This document shows, piece after piece, positions 53,156-61,117 of a stretch of DNA of 64,000 bases. The position numbers and the translations under genes were made by a program. Location of the stretch: NCBI RefSeq assembly GCF_004343075.1, contig NZ_SLXP01000004.1:160325-224324 (forward strand), in the 5' to 3' direction. The notes below the pieces were generated by a model. That model made no database searches. It worked only from the letters and a program-made list of their open reading frames with translations, and was not told the origin of the DNA. This DNA comes from Rhodovulum marinum (GTDB lineage Bacteria; Pseudomonadota; Alphaproteobacteria; Rhodobacterales; Rhodobacteraceae). Positions within the stretch are counted from its first letter, which is position 1, and each line of letters opens with the position of its first letter.

Positions 53156-55743
53156 TTGCCGCCTCCCATCGTTATGGTGACCGAGCCCCGTTCGGGGAAG
53201 TTCCGGTCATTCTCGCATTGCGCGATTTCCAGCCGCCCCATCTCGATCACGCCATCTTCCAGGGGTTTGGTCGCGGTCGTGCCCCGGCGGCGGAAGGTGG
53301 TGGCCTTGACCGAGGTCACGCCCTCCACCCCCATCACCGCGGCGTAGAGGCGGCTGAGCCAGACCGGGTCGCCGAAGCTGAAATTGTCGGGATGGAACAG
53401 ACCCCGGCGTCCGCCGGACAGGCGGGCGGTGGACAGCGCCTCCAGCACCTCGCGCTTGATCTCGCTGCGGAAATGGTCGGGGCCGGCGCAGACGAACAGA
53501 GCGATTTCCAGCGCGACGAAGCGGGGGGCGTCGATCTGCAGGTCATAGCCCGCCATGCGGAACCGGTCGAGGAAAGCGGCCAGTTCGGCGCGGAAATCGG
53601 GCGTCACGGGGCGCCCGCCGAACCGGTCGACGGTGACGAAGACGGTGTACCCGTGGCCGTTCCAGCGGAAGGTCGCGACGGCGCGTTGCACGTCGGGATG
53701 GCGGCGCGCCATTTCGCCGTAATCGGCCTCGGTCACCGCGCGTTCCTGTCGGCGATAGGCGAAGGGCGCGGCGGCGCGCACCTCTTCCATGGTTTCGGGA
53801 TTGAGGCCGCCCGCGGCGGGCATCGGGTTGGTGACCGCCTCGATCCCGCCCTTGTCGGTGATGACATGGGCGATTGCGCCCGCGCCAACATTCCCCGTGG
53901 TGCCGTTGCCCACCCGGTAGGCGGCGGTAAATCCGGTGCCGGCATTGGGCCGCCGCCCGTTCGCGTCATCGCCGAAACGCAGCCGGGCGCGGCCGTCGCG
54001 TTCGGTCTCCACCACGAAATGCCGGTCCCCGGCAAAGGAGTTCAGAAGGTCCGCCCGTGCCTGCCAGTCGTCGTCGCCCGGGCCGTCATCGGTCAGCGTT
54101 ACGGCAGGCGCGCGGGTCGACAGGGGCTGTGCCATGGCGGCATGCGCCGAGCGCGTGGCGAGCGGGTCGTAGGGCACCGCGTCGCCGGTTTGCGGGTCGC
54201 GGGTCACGGTGGCCTGGGTGACGGGGCCGAGTTTCAGGACCGGCTGGAACCGGGGCGGCACGGGCACCGGGTCGGGGCGGTCGCAGGGGTCGCCCGTGGC
54301 GTCGGGCACGATGCTGAGATGCGGCTGGGGCACCGCGCCCAGTGGCTCTGCCGCGACGCTGCGGCCGTGGTCGGCCAGCACGATGTTTCCCAACGCGCAG
54401 GAGACCTCGGTCGCGGTGCCGCCGCCCGCCGCGTCGTCCAGCTTGGCCGACAGGCAGAACGGGAAGGGCAGGGCGTCTTCCTCGGCCCAGCGGATTTCTG
54501 TGATGGGGGCGGGGTCGGCGCCGGGTTCCAGCGGCAATTCGTCGGTCAGCCCCGCCTGCACCGCGGTCAGCCGCACCGCGTGGCGCCGGGTCGGGTCGGC
54601 ATCGGCTGCGCGGCCCGTGCGGGGGCCGACGCGTTCGGCGAAAACCAGGATGTCGCCGGGGGCGAGGTGGGGGTAATCGCCCGCCAGCGTCGCCCGTGTC
54701 GCGCCGGTCCGCAGGCAGCATTCGCCGCTGCCCCAGGTGTAGAAGTCGATCCGGTTATGGCTGGACCGGAAGGTGCCGCCGTGGAGCGGCTCGAACACCT
54801 GCGGCGCGCGGTCGAAGGCGCGGCCGCGCAGGGCAGGGGCCAGCACAGGGTCGAAACCGGGGATGCGGGTCAGGAATTGGAGGTCGGCGGCCTCGGCGGT
54901 CACCACGGTGTCGGGGCCGCCTTCGACGGCCGGTTCCAACGGGCGCACCTGCACCCAGACCCGCGCGTTGCCGCCGTCGTGCATCCGGTAATCGACGAGG
55001 CGGGCGTGGCGGCGGACCGAGGACCGCCGCCGAGCGGTGGCAAGGTAGCCTTCGGTCGCGACCGCGTCTTGGGCGTAACTCAGCCGGTCGCCGGTATAGG
55101 CCAGCATCTCGATCAGCGCGATGCCAAGATCGGCGGGGTTGCGTTCGCGCCAGTCGGGCATGATCTGCGCCATGCGGCTCAGCATCAGGCGGCGGAAGCT
55201 CTTGTAATCCTTGGCCAGATAACTGATCGCCGGTGGCTCGGGCGTGTCCTCGGGGCAGTCCGTGCGGGGGGCGCAGTCAAAATCAGTGGGGCATTCCACC
55301 TTGAAGGAAAAGTCGATCTGCGCCAGCAGCCGGTCGATGCCCGCAGGCGACGAGAGTGGGTTGCCGGCGTCGATCAACCTGAGCGTGTAGGTTGCGTGAT
55401 CGCCGTGGCTTTCGGTGCGGATCACCAGCGTTTCGCCCTGCACCCCGGGGTCGAGCGCGCCCAGGTAGGCGATCAGCCCCGCCTCGGCCAGCGTGGCGTC
55501 GGGTGCGTCGGCGCGGGTGATCCATTCGATGCCGACATCGGTGATCCGCTCGCCCCCTGTCAACTCGAGGTTGTCGAGCGTCAACGTGGGTGCGGCACGC
55601 AGGAAGCGGACCAACAGGGTGCGCTGGCGCGGGGTGTCTGCGGGGGCCTCGCCGTCCAGCACCTCGAGAAAGTCGATGCCGTTCAGGGGCGGGTTGGCCA
55701 GTACCAGTTCGCGCCGGCGGGGATCGCAACAATGATAGATCAT
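53152..55743 (-). CDS. Baseplate J-like assembly protein, first copy
   Basis: The 863-residue protein has the AISYLAKDYKSFRRLMLSRM and NPADLGIALIEMLAYTGDRLSYAQD motifs near residues 185-235, typical of this family. The J core follows late: LRFGDDANGRRPNAG, AAYRVGNGTTGNVGAG, RRQERAVTEADYGEMARRHP. The N-terminal 170 residues (MIYHCCDPRRRELVLAN) are a separate beta domain. It follows gp25, as in most contractile systems. Confidence 0.87.
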   Translation of the reverse strand: MIYHCCDPRRRELVLANPPLNGIDFLEVLDGEAPADTPRQRTLLVRFLRAAPTLTLDNLELTGGERITDVGIEWITRADAPDATLAEAGLIAYLGALDPGVQGETLVIRTESHGDHATYTLRLIDAGNPLSSPAGIDRLLAQIDFSFKVECPTDFDCAPRTDCPEDTPEPPAISYLAKDYKSFRRLMLSRMAQIMPDWRERNPADLGIALIEMLAYTGDRLSYAQDAVATEGYLATARRRSSVRRHARLVDYRMHDGGNARVWVQVRPLEPAVEGGPDTVVTAEAADLQFLTRIPGFDPVLAPALRGRAFDRAPQVFEPLHGGTFRSSHNRIDFYTWGSGECCLRTGATRATLAGDYPHLAPGDILVFAERVGPRTGRAADADPTRRHAVRLTAVQAGLTDELPLEPGADPAPITEIRWAEEDALPFPFCLSAKLDDAAGGGTATEVSCALGNIVLADHGRSVAAEPLGAVPQPHLSIVPDATGDPCDRPDPVPVPPRFQPVLKLGPVTQATVTRDPQTGDAVPYDPLATRSAHAAMAQPLSTRAPAVTLTDDGPGDDDWQARADLLNSFAGDRHFVVETERDGRARLRFGDDANGRRPNAGTGFTAAYRVGNGTTGNVGAGAIAHVITDKGGIEAVTNPMPAAGGLNPETMEEVRAAAPFAYRRQERAVTEADYGEMARRHPDVQRAVATFRWNGHGYTVFVTVDRFGGRPVTPDFRAELAAFLDRFRMAGYDLQIDAPRFVALEIALFVCAGPDHFRSEIKREVLEALSTARLSGGRRGLFHPDNFSFGDPVWLSRLYAAVMGVEGVTSVKATTFRRRGTTATKPLEDGVIEMGRLEIAQCENDRNFPERGSVTITMGGGK

Positions 55744-56102
55744 GTCCCCGTCTCCAGCTCGAACTCGGCCAGTTCCACGCCCTCGCGGCCGCGCAGGCGA
55801 TAGGCGATGCGGATGCGCAGCGTGGACTCTTCGGCCTGCGTTTCGACGGCGTCGATCTCGATCCGTTGGCCGAGATGCTGTTGCAGCGCGCCACGGATCA
55901 TGAATTCGGCGGTGGCGGCGGCCTCGGGGCTGGCGGCGGCGAAGACCAGCTGCAGGATGCCCGCGCCGAACTCTGGGCGGTTCACGCGTTCGCCCGGGTT
56001 GGTGAACAGGATCTGTTCGATCATGTCGCGGACATGCTTGGCTTCGGCCGCCCGCGCGGTGCGTTCCGAGCCGTCGAAATGGTAGGGGAAGTCGATCTGC
56101 AT
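55740..56102 (-). CDS. gp25/GPW-type baseplate wedge protein
   Basis: This 120-residue protein is a compact gp25-like subunit. The family core EQILFTNPGERVNRPEFGAGI is at residues 35-55, close to the E-P-R-x(2)-R-P-x-F-G pattern of lysozyme-like gp25 proteins. It would help close the baseplate and nucleate sheath assembly. It begins 4 bases after the PAAR-like gene and overlaps the first J gene by 4 bases. Confidence 0.88.
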   Translation of the reverse strand: MQIDFPYHFDGSERTARAAEAKHVRDMIEQILFTNPGERVNRPEFGAGILQLVFAAASPEAAATAEFMIRGALQQHLGQRIEIDAVETQAEESTLRIRIAYRLRGREGVELAEFELETGT

Positions 56103-56106
56103 CGCC

Positions 56107-56427
56107 TCAGGTCCCCACCACGCGGGTCTGCGCCTGCACGGGCAACAGCGGCGTGCCCGTGGGTGTGCAGACCGACACGCTGTCCATCAGAACGACGGGC
56201 TGGCCGCCCGCGAAAACGCGGGTGGCGGCGGTGACATAGGTGCCGGTGACGCAGGGGCCGTTGCCGCCCGGCGGCACGAAGCCGCAGCCCGCGACCGCCC
56301 AGGGTCCAGCTTGCGTGGCGACCGGCTGGCCGGAGACCAGGACGCGCGCAAAGGGCGCGGTCGGCATGGCCTGGCCGCCATGGGAGCAGGTGACGGTTGC
56401 GCCGAGATGCAGGACGGGGCCGGGCAT
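56107..56427 (-). CDS. PAAR-like spike-tip protein
   Basis: The 106-residue protein resembles PAAR-like/DUF4280 tips, with VLHLGATVTCSHGGQAM at the start, a central CGFVPPGGNGPCVTG and VFAGGQPVVLMDSVSVCTPTG. Its conserved cysteines and His are candidate metal ligands. It would sharpen the gpV spike encoded upstream. Its spacing to neighbours is 10 and 4 bases. PAAR proteins often carry effector extensions; this one has none. Confidence 0.78.
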   Translation of the reverse strand: MPGPVLHLGATVTCSHGGQAMPTAPFARVLVSGQPVATQAGPWAVAGCGFVPPGGNGPCVTGTYVTAATRVFAGGQPVVLMDSVSVCTPTGTPLLPVQAQTRVVGT

Positions 56428-56437
56428 GTGTACCTCC

Positions 56438-56947
56438 TCAGATCACGGTCAATGCGCCGTTGTTGACGGTGACGGTGGGGCCGACCAGCGTGATCGAGGC
56501 GCCCCGGCCGTTCTGGATGTAGATGCCGGTGTCGTTCACGATCAGCGAGGCGCCGCCAGGCGTCTTGATGACGATGCCGCCCGTCGGCCCTGGCAGGTCG
56601 GTGACCGTCACCCCGTTCTGGGCCATCGTCTGCATCGTCAGCGCCGACAGTCCCGGCGGCGTCATCAGGTGCAGCGCGGGCACCTCGGCGGCCGAGCCGA
56701 AGAAGCCCCCGGTCCAGATCGGGTAATCGGGGTCGCCCCGCTCGAACTCGATCCAGACGCCGGCGCCGGGGGGCGGGATCGCGACGCTGCCGGTCTGGAT
56801 GCCCGCCATCGGGAAACACGGCATTGCCCAGCTGGTCAGCGCCACCGACGAGACATCGGGCACGATCGCCGTGATCCGGCCCATCATCATCGGGTCGACA
56901 TTGCTGACCACCGTTCCGCGGTATTTCCCGAAATATTGCTGCGTCAT
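56438..56947 (-). CDS. gpV/gp5-like spike protein with OB-fold
   Basis: This 169-residue protein starts MTQQYFGKYRGTVVSNVDPMMMGRI, the classic gp5-OB-fold opening, followed by VWIEFERGDPDYPIWTGGFFG. The end is a beta-rich repeat region (SLIVNDTGIYIQNG, GASITLVGPTVTVNNGALTVI) that would form the start of a needle. It corresponds to the C-terminal half of a VgrG. Its start overlaps the gpD gene by 4 bases. Confidence 0.87.
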   Translation of the reverse strand: MTQQYFGKYRGTVVSNVDPMMMGRITAIVPDVSSVALTSWAMPCFPMAGIQTGSVAIPPPGAGVWIEFERGDPDYPIWTGGFFGSAAEVPALHLMTPPGLSALTMQTMAQNGVTVTDLPGPTGGIVIKTPGGASLIVNDTGIYIQNGRGASITLVGPTVTVNNGALTVI

Positions 56948-58071
56948 GCCGGCACCGAGGCTTGGGTGGGCAAAAGCCCGTTACGTTTCAGCGTGAAGCT
57001 TTGGGTATACTTGCCGCGCTTGATCTCGTGCCGGACGCTGTCGACGTAATGTACCCCGTCGAAGGCCGCGCCCGCGCCGCGCACGCCGACCAGCCCCCGC
57101 GCCTGCAGGATGCGCCCGTAGCGCAGCACGTCGATCCGGCCCTGGCCGGAGACCGCGTCGGAATGGCGGGCGGCGTGGGAAAACCCGCGGGCCAGTGCCT
57201 CGAGCGGGTTGAGCCGGGCGGTGTCCCTTAACCGCGCGATCTTGGGCGGCATGGGCGGGATCGCGCCGAGCGGCGGCAGGAACGGGACCGCGGACGGGAT
57301 CGGGATGGGGATCGGCGCGCGGGTCTCGCGGTTCTGGATGAACACGATCGGCATCTCGGTGCCGGCCTTGTCGAAGGTGAAGCTGAGTTCCTCGGCATTG
57401 GTGGGGCTGCCGGAATCGACGGTCAGCGCGGGCTGCACCTGCCCGATGCGCACCTCGGGGCCCCAATAGGCATAGCTGGTGGCGGGCGCGGGCCCCCGTT
57501 TCATGAAGAAGGTATAACCCGCCTCGCGCGCCAGTTGGCGGATATAGGCAAGGTCCGTGTCCTGGTGGCGCGGCATCCGGTCGGTCGGCAGGGGCGGACC
57601 CTCGACGGACGGGATCACCTGCGGGATCACGCCAAGCCAGGCGTATTTCGCCAGGATCATCGCGACCCGGGCGAAGGGCGGCATTGCCGGGTAGGGCAGG
57701 CCCGAGAAATCCAAGAGTTCCATCGCCGCGGTCAGGTCCTTGCCCTGCACCCGCAGCGTGGCGGGCTGGCCGCCGGTGCCGGGGCTGAGCGAGGTGCGCG
57801 TGACGACACCGTTGATGAGCGACGTGGCCCGCCCGTTGACGGTGGCGACCAGTGCCACGCGCAGGATCGGTAGCGCCGCGCCCCCCGCCAGCAGGAAGAT
57901 CGTGTTGAGCGGCGAATCCTTCTCGACCGCGAATTCCAGATCGAAGCCCGACTGCGTCTCGCCCGAATTCTCCTCGATGGTGACGGATCGCAAGGCATCG
58001 ACGACCGAGGCCGGCGCCGGGACCGGGACCCCGGGGCCGAACAGCACGGTCATGTCGATGCCCTTGATCAT
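56944..58071 (-). CDS. gpD/gp27-like hub protein, VgrG N-terminal half
   Basis: The 375-residue protein has late-control-D character: VVDALRSVTIEENSGETQSGFDLEF near the start, the DTDLAYIRQLAREAGYTFFMKRG motif around residues 172-194, and the ending YVDSVRHEIKRGKYTQSFTLKRN. It forms the hub that joins tube and spike. VgrG-type systems fuse D and V; here they are separate genes, as in many eCIS. Confidence 0.86.
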   Translation of the reverse strand: MIKGIDMTVLFGPGVPVPAPASVVDALRSVTIEENSGETQSGFDLEFAVEKDSPLNTIFLLAGGAALPILRVALVATVNGRATSLINGVVTRTSLSPGTGGQPATLRVQGKDLTAAMELLDFSGLPYPAMPPFARVAMILAKYAWLGVIPQVIPSVEGPPLPTDRMPRHQDTDLAYIRQLAREAGYTFFMKRGPAPATSYAYWGPEVRIGQVQPALTVDSGSPTNAEELSFTFDKAGTEMPIVFIQNRETRAPIPIPIPSAVPFLPPLGAIPPMPPKIARLRDTARLNPLEALARGFSHAARHSDAVSGQGRIDVLRYGRILQARGLVGVRGAGAAFDGVHYVDSVRHEIKRGKYTQSFTLKRNGLLPTQASVPA

Positions 58072-58075
58072 GGGG

Positions 58076-58435
58076 CTATTCCTCTTCGGGCGCGGGCACG
58101 CCGCGGGGCAGGGTGATGCGAACCTCGGCGCCGGTTTCTTCCAGTTCCTCGGGCCAGAGCGCGCCGTTGGCGTCCATCAGCATCCAGAACATCTCCGGGT
58201 CGCCGGTTTCGGCCGCGGCGATCTGGTCCAGACGCTCGCCCTGGCGCGTGGTCCGCAGGTGGCGCAGCGCGAATTCCTCGGGCGGCGGTGAGAGGCGGCG
58301 TTTGAGGTGGGTCACGGGCTGGCCGTCGGCGCTCTTGACCTGCGCGGTCGGCACGCTGTGATAGCGGCTTTCGGGCGGGAAATCGGTGCGTTCGACCACG
58401 CCCGCCTCGAACATGGCCTGGATCGGGTTCTTCAT
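58076..58435 (-). CDS. LysM-type tail protein (gpX/gp53-like)
   Basis: This 119-residue protein has the LysM-like module LRTTRQGERLDQIAAAETGDPEMFWMLMDAN in residues about 58-90 and the ending VRITLPRGVP. In phage and eCIS this module binds the inner baseplate between tube and hub. It overlaps the tube-adaptor gene by 4 bases and lies 4 bases before gpD. In known eCIS such as Afp7 this module is joined to the adaptor domain; here it is separate. Confidence 0.75.
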   Translation of the reverse strand: MKNPIQAMFEAGVVERTDFPPESRYHSVPTAQVKSADGQPVTHLKRRLSPPPEEFALRHLRTTRQGERLDQIAAAETGDPEMFWMLMDANGALWPEELEETGAEVRITLPRGVPAPEEE

Positions 58436-59091
58436 GTCGGCAGCCCCCCAAGTCCCAGTTCACCCAACTGCCCGGCCGCGGCGCGCGCGGCCAGCGCCTC
58501 CTTGCCCTGCAGATAGGCCATGAACAGACCCCCGCCGCGGTGCTCGAATCCCAGATCGGCCACGCTGAGCACCCTCAGAGACAGGCTGACCTTGGCGCGG
58601 ATCGGGTTCAGCGCCGGGTCGAAGAAATCCTCGGTGATCGAGAGATCGGTCAGCCGCACCGGCACCACGCGGCTGCGGCTCCAGACGAAGAGCGCCAGCG
58701 GCGTCTCGGCGGGTGTGATCTCGAAACTGCCGCTCTTGCGCTGGGCGCTTTGGCGTTCCAGCTGCGCGACCGTCGGGTGCAGCAAGGATTCCAGGGCGGC
58801 GAGCGCGGGAAACAGCCCGGTTTCCACCGCCGACGGGTTGTTGTCGGGAAATTCCAGCTGGTCGGTCGCGTCGAGTTCGGCGTCGAAGGTGATGGTTTCC
58901 ACCGCCGGACCCGTCAAGCGCAAGGGGTGCGAGCGGTCGCCTTCGGCCTCGACCGCCTGGGCGGTCAGCTTGCGGGTCAGCGTGTCGGCGGCGTATTGCA
59001 ACGAGACGATGCGGGTTACCGCGCCGCTGCCGGGATCGATCAGCACCAGGCCCGCACGGGTCAGTTTCGGGGATCGGGCAAAGCCTGTCAT
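58432..59091 (-). CDS. Contractile-injection-system tube-adaptor protein (Afp7-like N-terminal domain)
   Basis: The 219-residue protein has the features of the CIS tube/adaptor family: AGLVLIDPGSGAVTRIVSLQYAADTLTRKL at the start, FDAELDATDQL, and VRLTDLSITEDFFDPALNPIRAKVSLSLRVL. It would link the inner tube with the baseplate hub. The LysM-type gene follows directly. The C-terminus is Ala/Gly-rich. Confidence 0.78.
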   Translation of the reverse strand: MTGFARSPKLTRAGLVLIDPGSGAVTRIVSLQYAADTLTRKLTAQAVEAEGDRSHPLRLTGPAVETITFDAELDATDQLEFPDNNPSAVETGLFPALAALESLLHPTVAQLERQSAQRKSGSFEITPAETPLALFVWSRSRVVPVRLTDLSITEDFFDPALNPIRAKVSLSLRVLSVADLGFEHRGGGLFMAYLQGKEALAARAAAGQLGELGLGGLPT

Positions 59092-60863
59092 GAGATGGTC
59101 ACCGTGACGCGGTCGGAATTGGTGCCGGTGTTGTCGGCCACCTGCACGGTGACCGTGCCGGCGGTGGTGCCGATGGTCAGCGTGGCCCGGGTGGGATCGG
59201 CTGCGTTCTGCGCGATCGAGCAGCCAAGCCTGTTGCCGACGAACGTCCAGTTGAGCGAGGTGCCGGTGGGAAGCGTGCCGGGCAGGGCCTCGACGCTGAG
59301 CGAGACGGTGCGGGCGGCGGGGGCGGGAGCGGCGGGTGCGCCGGGGGCTGCGGGCGGGGCGGTGGCGCTTTTCGGTATGTTCGCGGGCGAGGCGGTGAGG
59401 TTCGTCACCGCGGGTTTGCCGACATAGTCCTGCACCTTTTCGACACCGTTCACGGTGGTGACGAATTCCACGTCCGTGCCCCGCCGGCGCAGGGTGCGGC
59501 TGTGTGCCGTCGTGGTGAACCGGGTCCAGCGGCTGCCCGCGGCGGCGCGCTGGTTGAAATAATGGAACTCCTGGGTCAGCGTCAGCGACACGGGCAGGCG
59601 GTTGCGGGGTTGCGTGTTGGAATGGCTTAACACGTGGTCACCCACGTTGATGCCGGCCTTGGCGGTACTCACATTGTCGCCTCTGGCCAGCGTCGAACCC
59701 GCGGGAACGGGGCCGAACTGGCCCGCGCTGTCCAGCGCCCAGCTGCCCGCCGCGTCGTTGGCCAGCGTGCCCGTAGACAGGGTGAAACTGTCGGCGCCGC
59801 TGCCAAAGGGCCAGTTCTGACCGCTGAACACGTGGGACGCCGCATTGGGGCTGGGCGCGGTCGGGAAATGTTCGCCGATGCGAAGGTTCTCGAGCACGGT
59901 CTGCGAGCCGTTCGCGCTGGTGAAGGTATGCTGGAAGGCCCAGCCGTAATCGGTGGCGGACGAGTTCAGCGCCGAGGACAGCGCGGTGGCGGAAATCCCG
60001 GTCGGCACCGATGCCACGCGGAAGGGATGTTCGAACCAGCCCGCGGAATTCGTTGCCCGCGCGTTCAGCGTGCCGCCGACCTGCGCGGCGTCCAGCGTGA
60101 TGTCGCCATTGGCCGCGATGGTCGTGCCCGCGGCGACGGCGGCGGTGCCTGCGGTAATCGACCAGGTAACCTGGGTGCCATTGGTCGAGGCAGTCAGGGT
60201 CTGGGTGCCCCCGGCGGCGGCAGGGATCGCCTGGTTCTCGTTGAAATTGAACGTGACCTGGGTTGGGCGCACGGGGGCGGCCGGTTGGGCGGCAGGGCCC
60301 TGGCGGCGGATCACGCCCGCGCCCTGTTGCAACGTGTGGGTCAACTCGTGCGCCATCAGCCGGCGGCCTTCGCGGCTGGCGGGGTCGTACTGGCCGGCGG
60401 CGAAGGCGACGTTGCGGCCCAGCGTGTAGGCCCGCGCACCGATCGCGCCCGCGGCCGAGGCCGCCCGCGCCCCGTCATGCAGCCGCACCGCGGACAGGTC
60501 GCGGCCGAAGCGCGGCTCGAAATAGGACCGTTCGGCGTGCGAGAGCGGCCGCCCGCCGTCGGCCACCGCGGCGGCCGCGGCCTCGATGGCGGCGCCCGCG
60601 GGCACGGGCCGTCCGGCGGATTTCATTTGCAGTTCTTCCTCGTCTTCCTCTTCCTCCTCGGGCTGGCGCTGGACGAGTGGCGTGACCGGCAACGGGCCGG
60701 TCAGCGGCACGGGCCGGTCCGAGACGACCTGATCGGCGATATGGTCGGCCTCCGCCTCGTAACGGTCGCCGGGCTGGCCGAGGGTCAACTTGGGCTGGAT
60801 CGCAAGCCGCGCGGTGGCGGCGGGCGCGGGGTCGGCGGTGGTACGGGTGGCGGGGCGTGTCAT
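59088..60863 (-). CDS. DUF4157 protein with Ig-like modules, candidate eCIS cargo or fibre
   Basis: This is a 591-residue protein. Residues 21-50 (IQPKLTLGQPGDRYEAEADHI) and 104-184 form the DUF4157 domain with HELTH at 172-176, a zinc-peptidase-like motif common in eCIS cargo. An acidic EEEEEDEEE run lies at 69-77. Residues about 197-285 and 510-591 look like Ig-like beta domains (TQTLTASTNGTQVTWSI; ATLTIGTTAGTVTVQVADNTG), with an unrecognised region between. No known toxin domain is seen. It overlaps neighbours by 4 bases on both sides. It may be a delivered effector or an adhesin. Confidence 0.75.
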   Translation of the reverse strand: MTRPATRTTADPAPAATARLAIQPKLTLGQPGDRYEAEADHIADQVVSDRPVPLTGPLPVTPLVQRQPEEEEEDEEELQMKSAGRPVPAGAAIEAAAAAVADGGRPLSHAERSYFEPRFGRDLSAVRLHDGARAASAAGAIGARAYTLGRNVAFAAGQYDPASREGRRLMAHELTHTLQQGAGVIRRQGPAAQPAAPVRPTQVTFNFNENQAIPAAAGGTQTLTASTNGTQVTWSITAGTAAVAAGTTIAANGDITLDAAQVGGTLNARATNSAGWFEHPFRVASVPTGISATALSSALNSSATDYGWAFQHTFTSANGSQTVLENLRIGEHFPTAPSPNAASHVFSGQNWPFGSGADSFTLSTGTLANDAAGSWALDSAGQFGPVPAGSTLARGDNVSTAKAGINVGDHVLSHSNTQPRNRLPVSLTLTQEFHYFNQRAAAGSRWTRFTTTAHSRTLRRRGTDVEFVTTVNGVEKVQDYVGKPAVTNLTASPANIPKSATAPPAAPGAPAAPAPAARTVSLSVEALPGTLPTGTSLNWTFVGNRLGCSIAQNAADPTRATLTIGTTAGTVTVQVADNTGTNSDRVTVTIS

Positions 60864-61117
60864 GTTTTGAGCACTCCGCTGGCGACCTGGGCCACGGCAC
60901 GGCCGATGGCCGCTTCGGGACCGGGATCGCGGGGGCCGGGGCGGGCCTGCCCGGCAGCGTGGGCCATGGCCTTGCTGTCGGGCGTCAGGGGGGCGCCTTG
61001 GCCGGTCAGCGCCTCGGTCAGGGCGGCGGCGATGGCGCGCTCCAGTGCCGGGCGCGAGAGTCTGCCGCCCTCGACCGTCAGCGCGTCGACTGTCAGCGTG
61101 ATCTTTTGCCCGGTCAT
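60860..61117 (-). CDS. Small unknown protein between eCIS ATPase and DUF4157 genes
   Basis: The 85-residue protein begins with a beta/alpha segment (MTGQKITLTVDALTVEGGRLSRPALERAIAAALTEAL, in two parts) and ends in a Gly/Pro-rich stretch and a short helix. Four-base overlaps on both sides show it is a real coupled gene. It may be a chaperone or adaptor for the next gene product. No family is recognised. Confidence 0.6.
   Translation of the reverse strand: MTGQKITLTVDALTVEGGRLSRPALERAIAAALTEALTGQGAPLTPDSKAMAHAAGQARPGPRDPGPEAAIGRAVAQVASGVLKT

Noticed and set aside
51317-55803. Two long plus-strand frames opposite the J-like genes
   Set aside because: They lack motifs and ribosome sites and are Gly/Arg/His-rich, typical GC shadows.
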